Shown here piece after piece: positions 9,539 to 18,221 of a stretch of 57,321 nucleotides of DNA. The DNA lies in contig SXTU01000167.1 of assembly GCA_005791875.1 (NCBI GenBank), positions 1 through 57,321 on the forward strand, read 5' to 3'. The notes under the pieces are model-generated. The model did no database searches, was not told the origin of the DNA, and saw only the letters and a program-made list of their open reading frames with translations. Every line of letters begins with the position of its first letter. The first letter of the stretch is position 1. The translations under genes and the position numbers were made by a program. The stretch is from Verrucomicrobiales bacterium. Its GTDB lineage: Bacteria > Verrucomicrobiota > Verrucomicrobiia > Limisphaerales > SXTU01.

Positions 9539-10246
9539 TCAGGCTTCGGTTTCGCCCTCGGCCATCCGTGGCCGTTCGCCGAAGAGCGCGGTGCCGAGAC
9601 GGACAAGGGTCGCGCCTTCCTCGATGGCGATCTCGAAGTCGCCGCTCATCCCCATGCTGAGTTGCGGGAGCGGCGCGCCGAGGAGTTCTTCGCACTCGCC
9701 CTTCAGCTCGCGCAGCCGGCGGAAGACCGGGCGCGCCCGCTCCGGCGTCGGGCTGTAGGGGGCGATGGTCATGAGGCCGTGGATTTCAAGGCGCGGCAGT
9801 TTGTTGAGTTCAAGCAACTCGTCGAGCATCGCGGCCGGCGCGTAGCCGAACTTGCTGGCTTCGCCGGCCACGTTGACCTCGAGGAGGACGGGCATCGTCT
9901 TCGCCGCCTTATCGCACTGCCTGTTCAACTCCTGCGCGAGCGCGAGGCTGTCCACGCTCTGGATCATGCTGAAGAGCGCGACGGCATCGCGGCACTTGTT
10001 CGACTGGAGGTGGCCGATCATCTGCCAGCGGGCGCGGCTTGGGCAGGGTGGGATTTTCAACTTCGCTTCCTGGACGCGGCTCTCGCCGAAGCAGGTCAAA
10101 CCCGCGTTCAGAGCGGTGCGGACAGCCTCAGGCGACTGGTTCTTGCTTGCGGCCATGAGCGTGACGGACGCGGGGTCGCGGCCCGCGCGGGCGCAGGCGG
10201 TGGCGATGCGTTCGCGGAGGGCAAAGAGGTTGGAGGCGATGTCCAC
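9539..10246 (-). CDS. yggS: YggS/PLPBP family pyridoxal-phosphate homeostasis protein
   Basis: 235 residues if started at GTG 10246 (VDIASNLFALRERI), which matches the usual family N-terminus. An ATG at 10390 would add 48 residues translated from a family A repeat and is rejected. Motifs: VTLMAASKNQ with the PLP-binding Lys, FGESRVQEA, MIGHLQSNK, QSVDSLALAQEL, LLEVNVAGEASKFG, HGLMTIAPY and SMGMSGDFEIAIEEGATLVRLGTALFG. The protein buffers PLP in the cytosol; it has no known enzymatic turnover. The stop codon lies at the border of the family B repeat. Confidence 0.93.
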   Translation of the reverse strand: MDIASNLFALRERIATACARAGRDPASVTLMAASKNQSPEAVRTALNAGLTCFGESRVQEAKLKIPPCPSRARWQMIGHLQSNKCRDAVALFSMIQSVDSLALAQELNRQCDKAAKTMPVLLEVNVAGEASKFGYAPAAMLDELLELNKLPRLEIHGLMTIAPYSPTPERARPVFRRLRELKGECEELLGAPLPQLSMGMSGDFEIAIEEGATLVRLGTALFGERPRMAEGETEA

Positions 10247-10300
10247 AGACGAAACGTGGCGGCGCAAGCGCGGTGGAGAAAGTGGCCAGTCTTGAAAATC

Positions 10301-10432
10301 CTTCTCTCTTCGCCGAGCGAGGGGAGAAGGTGGTCGCAGGTCGGATGAAGGGTGCAGCCACCAACGCCGAGCAAGACAACAACCCCTCACCCCGGCCCTC
10401 TCCCCTTGCTCCGCAAAGGGAGAGGGAGAAAA
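10301..10432. repeat. Family A palindromic repeat, copy A2
   Basis: A degraded copy: the left half reads GAGCGAGGGGAGAAGGTGG and GGATGAAGGGTG, the right half CCCCTCACCCCGGCCCTCTC and GGGAGAGGGAG. It fills most of the gap between the DUF1080 gene and the YggS-like gene start. The arms have diverged more than in A1 and A4. Confidence 0.8.
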
Positions 10433-10439
10433 CTCGATG

Positions 10440-11171
10440 CTACTTCAGTTCCTTGATGCGGAGGTTCTTGAACTGAACCGTCATTGGCGGGCCGACGTGA
10501 ATTTGCAGGGCGAGGATGCCTTCCTTGGCGGCCTTCGCGCCGCCCTCATCGGTCACGTCCACAGTCTTCATGCCGTTGATGAAGTGCTGGAGGTGATTAC
10601 CCTTGGCGATGACGACGTAGTCGTTCCAATCCTCGTTTTTGATGCTGGTCTGGATGTCCTCGGACTTGCCGGTGCTACCGGTGACCTCGACCTTGGCCTT
10701 GCCCTCCGCATCCTTGACGGTGGTCTTCTCGCCGCGCTTCGCGAGGATGCCGCGCCCCTGCTCCTCATAGAGAATACCGCTGTAGGTTTTGCCCGCCTCG
10801 AAGTCCGCCTGATAGCCGCCGACCACCGGACCCCAATCGCCATGGCGCAGCACCTTGCTGCGATACTGGATGCCGGAGTTGCCGTTGACGATGCGGTAGC
10901 TGAGGCGCAGCTCAAAATCCTTGGTGTTGAGTTCCTTGTTCACGAGGAACGTGTTGTGCGTGATGGCACCCTTCTTCGGGTCCTTCTCGCTGGGAGGGGT
11001 GATGCCGGTGATCGCGCCGTCCTTCACGGACCAGAGCTTGGGGTTGCCTTCCCAGCCGGTGAGGTCCTTGCCGTTGAAGATGGATTTGAACCCGGCCTCA
11101 TCGGCGGCAAGGGCGGGAAGCAAGAGCAGCGCGCTGGTGGCGAGCGTGACGAGGGCGGAGGCGATTTTCAT
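10440..11171 (-). CDS. Secreted DUF1080 (3-keto-disaccharide hydrolase-like) protein
   Basis: 243 residues with a Sec signal peptide (KIASALVTLATSALLLLPALA). The rest is one DUF1080 domain: FKSIFNGKDLTGWEGNP, LWSVKDGAITG, FELRLSYRIVNGNSGIQYRS, WNDYVVIAKGNHLQHFING and GILALQIHVGPPM. The fold is a concanavalin-like jelly roll, and the family is greatly expanded in PVC bacteria. Some members cleave 3-keto glycosides; the substrate here is unknown. It acts outside the cytoplasmic membrane and appears monocistronic. Confidence 0.9.
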   Translation of the reverse strand: MKIASALVTLATSALLLLPALAADEAGFKSIFNGKDLTGWEGNPKLWSVKDGAITGITPPSEKDPKKGAITHNTFLVNKELNTKDFELRLSYRIVNGNSGIQYRSKVLRHGDWGPVVGGYQADFEAGKTYSGILYEEQGRGILAKRGEKTTVKDAEGKAKVEVTGSTGKSEDIQTSIKNEDWNDYVVIAKGNHLQHFINGMKTVDVTDEGGAKAAKEGILALQIHVGPPMTVQFKNLRIKELK

Positions 11172-11427
11172 AGTGTGAACGGTGGTTGCGACAATTCGGT
11201 TGCGCCGCGAATTCAGCGGGCACGGGCGGCGGCTGTCAACGGTGAACCCAGCACACGGCGGGAAACCAAGGGCACCCGCAGCCGACTGCCACAGGCGGTC
11301 GCAAAGCCAAAATCAGTTCTTGCGTCACGCGTGAGCGCGTGGCTAACCTCCCGCTCCTTTTTGATAAGGACCGCGGCGCAGCGTGCCCATAAAGAGGCGC
11401 GACGCAGCGGCGAAAACAAATCGTTTT

Positions 11428-11715
11428 ATGCCAGTCAGAATCCGTTTGAAGCGAGTCGGCGCGCGCAATTCGCCGGCGTTCCGTGTGGTCGTGGCCGATG
11501 GCCGCAGCCCGCGCGACGGCAAGTTCATCGAGGAGATCGGCAGCTACCTGCCCTGCAAGAAGGACGACAACTTCAAGTTGAACCTCGAACGCGCCGATTA
11601 CTGGGTCAGCAAGGGCGCGCAGCCCAGCGACACCGTGGCGAGCTTCATGCGCAAGGCCCGCCGCGCCGCCAACGCCGCCGCGCCCGCGCCCGCACCAGCC
11701 GCCGTCTCCAAGTAA
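11428..11715 (+). CDS. rpsP: 30S ribosomal protein S16
   Basis: 95 residues from ATG 11428 (MPVRIRLKRVGARNSPAFRV), the invariant S16 start; an upstream in-frame ATG is a leader artefact. FRVVVADGRSPRDGKFIEEIGSYLP follows the family pattern, with an Ala/Pro-rich tail after residue 78. It heads the rpsP-khpA-trmD-rplS operon. The 256-nt gap upstream holds no gene; I see no definite promoter and no Shine-Dalgarno. Confidence 0.97.
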   Translation: MPVRIRLKRVGARNSPAFRVVVADGRSPRDGKFIEEIGSYLPCKKDDNFKLNLERADYWVSKGAQPSDTVASFMRKARRAANAAAPAPAPAAVSK

Positions 11716-11722
11716 TCTCGCC

Positions 11723-11956
11723 ATGCAGGCCTTCCTCGAATACGTCGTGAAGGGCCTCGTGGACCGGCCCGACGCGGTGACGGTCACGCCCGTCGAACAG
11801 GGCGGACAAACGATGTTCGAGCTGCGCCTGCACCCGACCGACGTGGGCAAGATCATCGGCAAGCAGGGCGCAACCATTCAGGCCATTCGCGCGCTGACAC
11901 AGGTCGGCGCGGCCAAGCGCGGCATCCGCTGCGCCGTGGAGATCATCGAAGACTGA
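11723..11956 (+). CDS. khpA: KH-domain RNA-binding protein KhpA
   Basis: 77 residues. One KH domain with the GxxG loop in [19 protein letters not shown]. It lies 7 nt behind rpsP, as in many bacteria, and KhpA proteins bind RNA broadly, often with KhpB/Jag. The usual next gene, rimM, is missing; trmD follows after 43 nt. Confidence 0.95.
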   Translation: MQAFLEYVVKGLVDRPDAVTVTPVEQGGQTMFELRLHPTDVGKIIGKQGATIQAIRALTQVGAAKRGIRCAVEIIED

Positions 11957-11999
11957 CCGGCGGAGGCCGGAGCGCGACCGGGACCGCGCCACACCGAGC

Positions 12000-12677
12000 A
12001 TGAAGATTGACGTGCTCACCTTGTTCCCGGGGATGTTCGCGGGTCCGCTGGACGAAAGCATCGTCAAGCGGGCGCGCGACGCAGGCAAGCTGGACCTGCG
12101 CATCCACAATCTGCGGGACTACACGCACGACCGGCACCGCACGGTGGACGACCGTCCATTCGGCGGCGGACCGGGAATGCTGTTGAAGCCCGAGCCGCTC
12201 TTTGAAGCAGTTGAGCAACTGAAGACCGCGACGACGCGGGTGATCCTGCTCGGCCCGGCCGGCCGGAAGTTCACCCAGGCCATCGCACGCGAGCTGGCGG
12301 GTCAGGAGCATCTGCTCCTCATCTCCGGCAGCTACGAGGGTTACGACGAGCGCATCCGCACCGCGCTGGTGCATGATGAGTTGTCCATCGGCGACTACGT
12401 GCTGACCAATGGCGCGCTGCCGGCGATGATCATCGTGGACTGCGTGACGCGCCTGCTGCCCGGCGTGCTGGGCGACGACGAAAGCGCGACGGACGAGTCC
12501 TTCAGCCACGGGCTGCTGGAGTATCCGCACTACACGCGGCCGGCGGAGTTCCGGGGAATGAAAGTTCCCGACGTGCTCCTCTCCGGCAACCACGCGGAGA
12601 TTGAGAAGTGGCGGCGCGAGCAGGCGATGCAGCGCACGCGCGAACGGCGGCCCGATTTGCTCGACGGCCAGAAATGA
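12000..12677 (+). CDS. trmD: tRNA (guanine-N1)-methyltransferase TrmD
   Basis: 225 residues, standard length. [11 protein letters not shown] is the N-terminus, [17 protein letters not shown] the conserved Gly-rich block, [14 protein letters not shown] and [14 protein letters not shown] the trefoil-knot SAM site. [25 protein letters not shown] is the C-terminal signature. It methylates G37 of tRNAs reading CNN codons, preventing +1 frameshifting. It stands between khpA and rplS in the ribosomal operon. Confidence 0.97.
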   Translation: MKIDVLTLFPGMFAGPLDESIVKRARDAGKLDLRIHNLRDYTHDRHRTVDDRPFGGGPGMLLKPEPLFEAVEQLKTATTRVILLGPAGRKFTQAIARELAGQEHLLLISGSYEGYDERIRTALVHDELSIGDYVLTNGALPAMIIVDCVTRLLPGVLGDDESATDESFSHGLLEYPHYTRPAEFRGMKVPDVLLSGNHAEIEKWRREQAMQRTRERRPDLLDGQK

Positions 12678-12680
12678 AAC

Positions 12681-12746
12681 TGTAGCGGCGGTCTGTGACC
12701 GCCCTCGGAACGAACCAAAACCGGCGGTGAGACCCCGCCGCCAAAA
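12681..12746. repeat. Family D repeat between trmD and rplS
   Basis: TGTAGCGGCGGTCTGTGACC begins 3 nt after the trmD stop. A second short palindrome, CGGCGGTGAGACCCCGCCG, lies just upstream of rplS. The element is transcribed within the operon; whether it attenuates rplS expression is not known. There is no T-tract. Confidence 0.65.
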
Positions 12747-12758
12747 CCAAAACAATTT

Positions 12759-13148
12759 ATGAACCAGGCACTACTCGACAAGATTCACGGCGAACAGCTC
12801 CGCAAGGAGCCGGCGATCTTCAACGTGGGCGACACCGTCAAGGTCCACACAAAGGTCATCGAAGGCGAAAAGGAGCGCATCCAGATCTTCAGCGGCGTCG
12901 TCATCGGCAGGCGCGGGCGCGGGCTGGAGGAGTCCTTCACCGTCCGGCGCATCAGCTACGGCGAGGGCGTGGAACGCGTCTTCCCGGTGAACTCGCCGCG
13001 CGTGGAAAAGGTCGAGATTGAGCGCCACGGCGCCGTCCGCCGCGCCAAGCTCACCTACCTGCGCAAGCGCATCGGCAAAGGCGCGACCGCTGTGAAGGAG
13101 CGCGACACCCGCAAGGCCCCGGCTGCCGCGACGGCCGCTGCCAAGTAA
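12759..13148 (+). CDS. rplS: 50S ribosomal protein L19
   Basis: 129 residues. [26 protein letters not shown] and [22 protein letters not shown] are the L19 core. [21 protein letters not shown] closes it, with an Ala-rich tail. It sits at the 30S-50S interface. It is the last gene of the rpsP operon, followed directly by a strong terminator. Confidence 0.97.
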   Translation: MNQALLDKIHGEQLRKEPAIFNVGDTVKVHTKVIEGEKERIQIFSGVVIGRRGRGLEESFTVRRISYGEGVERVFPVNSPRVEKVEIERHGAVRRAKLTYLRKRIGKGATAVKERDTRKAPAAATAAAK

Positions 13149-13173
13149 GCGGGCGCAACATCATTTCGGCGAA

Positions 13174-13203
13174 GGCGGAACTCAGGTTCCGCCTTTTGCT
13201 TTT
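13174..13203 (+). terminator. Intrinsic terminator of the rpsP-rplS operon
   Basis: A perfect 8-bp stem, GGCGGAAC (13174-13181) with GTTCCGCC (13186-13193), closes a TCAG tetraloop and is followed by TTTTGCTTTT. It lies 26 nt after the rplS stop. Confidence 0.9.
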
Positions 13204-13204
13204 C

Positions 13205-13278
13205 GTGAGGCGGACACCCTTGTCCGCCATGCAGCCGCGCAGTGAAAAAGCTGACAGGGGACAGGAGTGTCCCCTTTA
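13205..13278. repeat. Family E repeat (GGACAGGAGTGTCCCC)
   Basis: Two small hairpins, GGCGGACA-CCCT-TGTCCGCC and GGGGACA-GGAG-TGTCCCC, fill the gap between the operon terminator and the 3' end of arsC. Related copies lie at about 15604-15690 and, weaker, 18233-18262. Confidence 0.65.
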
Positions 13279-13716
13279 CACGCGAGTCGCATCCCGCCGC
13301 CCGTCCGCATACGCGCGGAAGACGGCGGCGATCTCATTTCTCACGCGACGAAAGACAGCGAGCTTCTCCTCCTCCGTGCCGGTGGCGTGAGCCGGGTCTT
13401 CAAACGGCCAGTGGTGGCGGTTCAACTGGCCGGGGAACATCGGGCACGCCTGGTCCGCGTTGCCGCAGACGGTGATGACGGTCTCCACCTTACGGCTGAG
13501 AAAGTCGTTCATGTGCTTCGAGGTGTGTGCGCTGATGTCCACGCCGGCCTCGCGCATGACTTGGATGGCGAGCGGGTGAACGTAGCCGGCAGGCTTCGAG
13601 CCGGCGCTGGCGACTTCGAGCAAGTCCCCGACGAACTGGCGCAGCAGCCCTTCCGCGAGGTGGCTGCGGCAGGAGTTTCCAGTGCAGAGGATGAGAACGA
13701 GGGGTTTTTCGTTCAT
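13276..13716 (-). CDS. arsC: Arsenate reductase, thioredoxin-type (LMW-PTPase fold)
   Basis: 146 residues from ATG 13716; the longer open frame upstream is antisense to the aquaporin. [17 protein letters not shown] contains the CX5R P-loop (Cys11 to Arg17). [17 protein letters not shown] supplies the two further redox cysteines seen in Staphylococcus-type ArsC, and WPFEDPA the catalytic Asp-Pro. It reduces As(V) to As(III) with thioredoxin. The next gene upstream on the same strand encodes an aquaporin, suggesting detoxification by reduction followed by arsenite release through the channel. No arsR-like regulator is visible nearby. Confidence 0.93.
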   Translation of the reverse strand: MNEKPLVLILCTGNSCRSHLAEGLLRQFVGDLLEVASAGSKPAGYVHPLAIQVMREAGVDISAHTSKHMNDFLSRKVETVITVCGNADQACPMFPGQLNRHHWPFEDPAHATGTEEEKLAVFRRVRNEIAAVFRAYADGRRDATRV

Positions 13717-13733
13717 GGGAGTTTGACCAATCG

Positions 13734-14402
13734 TCAAGTTGCTTTCACCGCGCCACAGCAGCCTTCCACCTGCACGCAGCGGCACGCAGGCACCGCGAGT
13801 TGTGCGCCGATCACCGGGGCCAGCAGGTAAATCCACAAGTGCTCCAGATGCCCGGAGACAACCGCCGGCGCGAGCGAGCGCGCCGGGTTCATCGAGGCTC
13901 CGCAGATCGGCCCCGCGAACAGCGCCTCCAGCGCGATGACTGATCCGATGGCGATGCCTGCCGTCACGCCCTTCTCCTTCGCCCCAGTCGAGACGTTGAG
14001 GATGACAAACATCAGGATGGCCGTGAGCACCACTTCCAGCACGAACGACTGCATCGCCGCACCTGCCGGGACTGTCGCGCCCAGCGTGGCATCCTTCGGA
14101 AAGAGAACGCGCACCAACCCGCTCGCGGCGAACGCGCCGACGCATTGGCTCGCGACGTAAGGCAGCGCCTCGCTCCACGGCATCCGCCCCGCCGCGCAGA
14201 AGCCAAGCGTCACCGCCGGGTTCAAGTGCGCGCCGGAGACTTCGCCCACCGTGTAAATCATCGCCAGCACCACCAGTCCGAACGTCAGCGCGATGCCGAC
14301 GTGCGTGATCGCCCCGTTGCTGGCCTGGTTGATGACGATGGCACCCGTGCCCGCGAACACGAGGGCGAACGTGCCGATGGCTTCCGCAGCGAACTTCTTC
14401 AT
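13734..14402 (-). CDS. MIP-family aquaporin (possible arsenite channel, AqpS-like)
   Basis: 222 residues from ATG 14402 ([21 protein letters not shown]); the longer frame upstream lacks membrane character. Six membrane segments and the two channel motifs are present: [10 protein letters not shown] near residue 65 and GASMNPARS near residue 178. It ends in a Cys-containing tail ([19 protein letters not shown]). It lies 17 nt upstream of arsC on the same strand. In Sinorhizobium meliloti AqpS paired with ArsC exports arsenite, so the same role is inferred here. A water or glycerol channel is the alternative. Confidence 0.9.
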   Translation of the reverse strand: MKKFAAEAIGTFALVFAGTGAIVINQASNGAITHVGIALTFGLVVLAMIYTVGEVSGAHLNPAVTLGFCAAGRMPWSEALPYVASQCVGAFAASGLVRVLFPKDATLGATVPAGAAMQSFVLEVVLTAILMFVILNVSTGAKEKGVTAGIAIGSVIALEALFAGPICGASMNPARSLAPAVVSGHLEHLWIYLLAPVIGAQLAVPACRCVQVEGCCGAVKAT

Positions 14403-14475
14403 GCGCCACGATGATGGCCGTCGGACGATGAAAACCAAGTGACAATTCCGTGACAGGCCGGAGTGAAATCCGTCC

Positions 14476-15756
14476 TTACCCGATCGCCGTGATCTGGCCG
14501 CAGAGGACGGGGCGTCGCGCACCGGTGGTCGCGGGCAGGTTGCCGGGCAGGCCGTGCCAGCGCCGCCACGCGAGGAGGGCGAAGGCCGCGGCCTCGATGG
14601 ACTGCGTCGGCCAGCCGAGTTCATCGCTGCGCGAGACCTCAACGCGTGGGTTCAGAAAGAGGAGTTCTCGCCGAATCGCGGCACAGAGCGTCGGGTTCGC
14701 CGCGCCGCCGCCGCAGAGGACGGCGCAGTCGGGTGGCGCGGGGAGGTGGAGTTGGTAGTTCAACGCGATCGAGCGGGAAGTCAACAGTGTCAGAGTGGCG
14801 AGCAAGTCGGCGGGGTCGAGTCCAAGCGCTTCCAACTTGGCGAGAACTGGCTTCAAAAACCTCTCGCCGAACAACTCTCGCCCCGTGCTCTTGGGCGGGG
14901 CCTTCTGGAAGTAGGGATGCTTCAGCCAGCTATCCAGCACGTCGTGATGCACTAGCCCCAAGGCGGCAAGCTCTCCATCGCGGTCGCAGCTTTTGCGTGC
15001 GTCCGTGAAGTGCCGCATCGCAAGATCGAGCAGCACGTTCGCGGGGCCGGTGTCGAAGGCGAGCACGCGTGGCGAGTTCCCGCGCCGCCAGTCCAGCGAT
15101 GTCACGTTGCTGATGCCGCCGAGGTTGTTCACGCAAACGTGTGTTCCGCGCCGGGCGAAAACGACTTGGTGAAAGAGTGTGGCGAGTGGCGCACCTTGTC
15201 CTCCCGCCGCGAGGTCGGCGACGCGGAAGTTGCTGATGACCGGGACACACAGGGACTCGGCGAGGTAGGCGGGTTCGCCGAGTTGCAAGGTGGCGGGGCG
15301 CGTGGGATGCGGGTGGTGGAAGATGGTCTGGCCGTGGAGGCCGATGAGTTGGGCGTGGCGGGCGGCGGGATCGCGCTGGGCGGCGGTGGCGTAGAAGCGG
15401 CCGAGGTCGTGGTGAAGCTGGGCGAGTTCCCAGCTCGTGGCCTGACCGCGCACGGCAAGCTGGAGGCGGCGTTGCAGCGGCCTGGGGAAGTTGCAGCTCC
15501 AGAGTTTCAACAGCTTCACGCCATCCGCATCCACATGGCAGAGCGCGCAGTCCACGCCGTCCAGGCTGGTGCCGGACATGATGCTGAGGACGTGGAGCGG
15601 GCGTGGGGCAGACTCTCCTGTCCGCCGTGGCCTGGGTCCGACTTTAGTGGGCTGGGGGACAAGAGTGTCCCCCTCACGGCGGTCCTGCCGAGCAGAGGCT
15701 CGACGCTCCTGACGGTCGTTCTTCACTTTGAGACGAGGTTGGTTGATGCTCCGCAC
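14476..15756 (-). CDS. anmK: Anhydro-N-acetylmuramic acid kinase, N-terminus altered by repeat
   Basis: 426 residues in the open frame. The true domain starts at HVLSIMSGTSLDGVDCAL (about residue 55), the AnmK phosphate-binding signature. Other blocks are IGLHGQTIFHHP, VISNFRVADLAAGGQGAPL, NLGGISNVT, AFDTGPANVLLD and CGGGAANPTL. It phosphorylates and hydrolyses 1,6-anhydroMurNAc in peptidoglycan recycling. The 50 or so residues before the domain come from a family E repeat (about 15604-15690). No ATG, GTG or TTG lies between that repeat and the domain, except the ATG of MSGTSLDG itself, which would delete the first beta strand. Translation from the repeat-derived region is therefore likely. 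Confidence 0.9.
   Translation of the reverse strand: MRSINQPRLKVKNDRQERRASARQDRREGDTLVPQPTKVGPRPRRTGESAPRPLHVLSIMSGTSLDGVDCALCHVDADGVKLLKLWSCNFPRPLQRRLQLAVRGQATSWELAQLHHDLGRFYATAAQRDPAARHAQLIGLHGQTIFHHPHPTRPATLQLGEPAYLAESLCVPVISNFRVADLAAGGQGAPLATLFHQVVFARRGTHVCVNNLGGISNVTSLDWRRGNSPRVLAFDTGPANVLLDLAMRHFTDARKSCDRDGELAALGLVHHDVLDSWLKHPYFQKAPPKSTGRELFGERFLKPVLAKLEALGLDPADLLATLTLLTSRSIALNYQLHLPAPPDCAVLCGGGAANPTLCAAIRRELLFLNPRVEVSRSDELGWPTQSIEAAAFALLAWRRWHGLPGNLPATTGARRPVLCGQITAIG
15604..15690. repeat. Family E repeat overlapping the anmK N-terminus
   Basis: Contains CTCTCCTGTCCGCCGTGG, GGGGGACAAGAGTGTCCCCC and TCACGGCGG; the last pairs with the first part to form an outer stem. It lies within the predicted coding start of anmK and close to the divergent PIG-L gene. 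Confidence 0.65.
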
Positions 15757-15787
15757 ACTTTCCCGGGCGAGCGCCCGGCTGGCAATT

Positions 15788-16669
15788 ATGAAGGTTCTCT
15801 TTTTACACGCGCACTTCGACGACTACGAGTTTACGGCCTCCGGGACGTTCGAGCTGTGGCGGCGCAAGCTCGGGGCGGACTTCACGGCGAAGGTCATTGT
15901 CTGCACGGACGGCAAGGCGGGGCATCACTTCCGCACGCGGGAGGAGACGGGCGTGCTGCGGTTGCGCGAGCAGGCGGCGGCGGCGGCGATTGGGGGGTTT
16001 CAGTTCGAGCCGCTGCGCTTGGCGAACGGGCAAATCCCGCGCGAGGCGTGTCTGCGCGTGACGACGGACTTGCTCGCGGCGCTGTGGAAGGCGATCCGCG
16101 ACTTCGAGCCGGATTACCTTTTCTGCCCGCCGGTGGCGACCGACCCGCGCGCGGGCATCCATGTGGACCATGTGGCCGTGGCGACGGCGGTGCGCGAGGT
16201 GGCATACATGATCAACGTGCCGCACGCCTTCACGCCCGAGTATCCGGCGGACGAGACGCAGTCGAGGCAGGTGAAGGTCCCGGTGATCCTGAACACCTAC
16301 GATGGCTACCAGTTCGGTGCGAACGCGCACGACTTCGCGGTGGACGTGGAGGCGGTGTTCGACGCGGTGTGCGACATGACGTGGTGCCACCAGTCGCAAA
16401 TCTCCGAGTGGCTCCCGTGGGTAGGCCGGCACAAGATGGCCGCGCCCAAGGACCGCGAGGAGTGGCAAGCCGTGCTGCGCGCGCGCTTCCTGCGGCAGAA
16501 CCACGAACTCGGCTTCAAGTCGCAGCACGCGTTCGAGATGTTCACCGTGACCGCCTGGGGTGCGGTGCTGACAGCGGAGCAGTTGCTCAACGACTTTCCG
16601 CCCATCACCCCGAAGTATTCGCACGTGAAGAAGCTGCGGCAGCGGCTGGCGCGCTGGGGTGCGAAGTAA
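15788..16669 (+). CDS. PIG-L family N-acetyl-sugar deacetylase
   Basis: 293 residues from ATG 15788. VLFLHAHFDDYEFTASGT is a variant of the zinc-binding (P/A)HxDD motif, and GIHVDHVAVATAV supplies the third metal ligand. RLREQAAAAAIGG is the conserved helix. Family members deacetylate N-acetylglucosaminyl groups of phosphatidylinositol, mycothiol/bacillithiol precursors or other amides. The substrate cannot be told from the sequence. It is transcribed divergently from anmK (31 nt between starts), which fits a role in amino-sugar handling, but that is inference. Confidence 0.87.
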   Translation: MKVLFLHAHFDDYEFTASGTFELWRRKLGADFTAKVIVCTDGKAGHHFRTREETGVLRLREQAAAAAIGGFQFEPLRLANGQIPREACLRVTTDLLAALWKAIRDFEPDYLFCPPVATDPRAGIHVDHVAVATAVREVAYMINVPHAFTPEYPADETQSRQVKVPVILNTYDGYQFGANAHDFAVDVEAVFDAVCDMTWCHQSQISEWLPWVGRHKMAAPKDREEWQAVLRARFLRQNHELGFKSQHAFEMFTVTAWGAVLTAEQLLNDFPPITPKYSHVKKLRQRLARWGAK

Positions 16670-16763
16670 TCGCTTCCCGGGCCGGCCGAGCCGCCCGACC
16701 GCGTCAGGGCGCTTCATTTTTAGGTATGCGGGGTGCCGACGATACGGCACACTGCCAAGCTCT

Positions 16764-18221
16764 ATGTCGTTTAACGCACTCAATCTAGACGCCAACATCC
16801 TCCGCGCCATCGCGGACGCCGGCTACACCGAGCCGACGCCCATCCAGACCCAGGCCATTCCGCACATCCTCGCGGGGCATGACATGATTGGCATTGCGCA
16901 GACGGGCACGGGCAAGACCGCGGCGTTCACGCTGCCGCTGCTCACGAAGCTCGCGGCGACCCCCGCCCAGCGGCACGGCACGCGCGTGCTCGTGCTCGCC
17001 CCGACGCGCGAGTTGGTCGTGCAGATTGAAGAGAACATCCGCGCTTACGGTAAATATCTCCCGTTCAAGATGACCACGGTCTTCGGTGGCGTCGGCGAGA
17101 ACGCGCAAATCAGGGCGCTGCAGTCGGGCCTTGAAATCATCGTGGCCACACCGGGCCGGCTCATGGACTTGATGGGGCGGCGTTACTCAGACTTCACCGC
17201 CCTGCAATACCTCGTGCTCGACGAGGCCGACCGGATGCTGGACATGGGTTTTCTCCCCTCCATCCGGCAAATCGTCCGCTCGCTCCCGAAGCAGCGGCAG
17301 ACGCTGCTGTTCTCCGCCACGCTATCGCGGGAAATCGAAGGGCTGACGCACGAGTTCCAGCGCACGCCCAAGCTGGTGCAAATCGGCCGCCGCTCGAATC
17401 CCGCCGAGACGGTGACGCAATGGGCTTACGAAGTGCCGCGCTCGCGGAAGGTCGCGCTGCTGGGGCATCTCCTCAAAGACCCGAACATGAACATGGTGCT
17501 GGTCTTCGTGCGCATGAAGCACTCCGCCGACCGCCTCGCGCGGCAGCTCGAAACCTACGGCATCGTCTGCGCGACGCTGCACTCGAACCGCTCGCAGAAC
17601 CAGCGGCTCAGGGCGTTGCGCGACTTCAAGTCCGGCGTGGTGCGCGTGTTGGTGGCGACGGACATCGCGGCGCGTGGCATCGACGTGGACGGGATTTCGC
17701 ACGTGGTGAACTTCGACTTCCCGATGCACTCGGAGGATTACGTCCACCGCATCGGCCGCACGGGCCGCGCGCAGGCGATTGGCGATGCGATTAGCTTCGT
17801 GACGCCGGAGGACCACGCGGAGTTGCGGTCGCTGGAGCGCTTCATCGGGCGCGGCTTGGTGCGGAAGCAGGCGGAAGGCTTCGACTACACGGACCGGCCG
17901 GAGGTTCGCTCCGCCGGGCCGCAGCAAGGGCAGGGTCAGGGGCGCGGGCAGCAACATCGTTCGCAACAACAGCGACGTCCGCAGCAGCAGCGTTCCCTGC
18001 AGCAGCGCGCGCCGCAGCAACGCGCGCAGCAGTCGGACCACCCGCAGCTTCGCGAAGATAGCTGGCAGAGCGGTTTCATCCCGCGCAAGGGTCCGCGCGG
18101 TGGCGGTGGGCGTCCGCAGGGTGGGAATCGTCCCGGCGGCAACGAGCGGAGTGGCAATCGCCCGGGCGGCAACGAGTCGGGTCCGCGTCCCGGTGGCCGG
18201 CCCTTCGGGCGCGCTTGGTGA
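16764..18221 (+). CDS. rhlE: DEAD-box RNA helicase, RhlE type
   Basis: 485 residues from ATG 16764. Q motif PTPIQTQAIP (24-33), motif I AQTGTGKT (45-52), PTRELVVQ, TPGRLMDL, DEAD at 153-156, a SAT-type box (LLFSATLS) and HRIGRTGRA near the end of the RecA2 domain. After about residue 385 a disordered tail follows, rich in Gln, Arg and Gly (repeated RPQQQR/QQRAPQQR, then GGNRPGGNE). Such tails hold the helicase on RNA and favour condensates or cold-stress function. It acts in rRNA maturation or mRNA turnover. Single gene; no partner nearby. Confidence 0.93.
   Translation: MSFNALNLDANILRAIADAGYTEPTPIQTQAIPHILAGHDMIGIAQTGTGKTAAFTLPLLTKLAATPAQRHGTRVLVLAPTRELVVQIEENIRAYGKYLPFKMTTVFGGVGENAQIRALQSGLEIIVATPGRLMDLMGRRYSDFTALQYLVLDEADRMLDMGFLPSIRQIVRSLPKQRQTLLFSATLSREIEGLTHEFQRTPKLVQIGRRSNPAETVTQWAYEVPRSRKVALLGHLLKDPNMNMVLVFVRMKHSADRLARQLETYGIVCATLHSNRSQNQRLRALRDFKSGVVRVLVATDIAARGIDVDGISHVVNFDFPMHSEDYVHRIGRTGRAQAIGDAISFVTPEDHAELRSLERFIGRGLVRKQAEGFDYTDRPEVRSAGPQQGQGQGRGQQHRSQQQRRPQQQRSLQQRAPQQRAQQSDHPQLREDSWQSGFIPRKGPRGGGGRPQGGNRPGGNERSGNRPGGNESGPRPGGRPFGRAW

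Noticed and set aside
10247..10390. 48-residue N-terminal extension of the YggS-like protein
   Set aside because: It is translated family A repeat; GTG 10246 gives the normal family length and N-terminus.
13276..14445. 389-residue ArsC fusion protein
   Set aside because: The upstream part is the aquaporin gene read in the wrong frame; the ArsC domain has its own ATG at 13716.
15010..16788. 592-residue open frame overlapping anmK and the PIG-L gene
   Set aside because: Arg/Gly/Ala-rich translation without any family motif; it is a GC-driven shadow of two well-supported genes. The same applies to long antisense frames at 2583-3650, 37426-38907 and 49112-50509.
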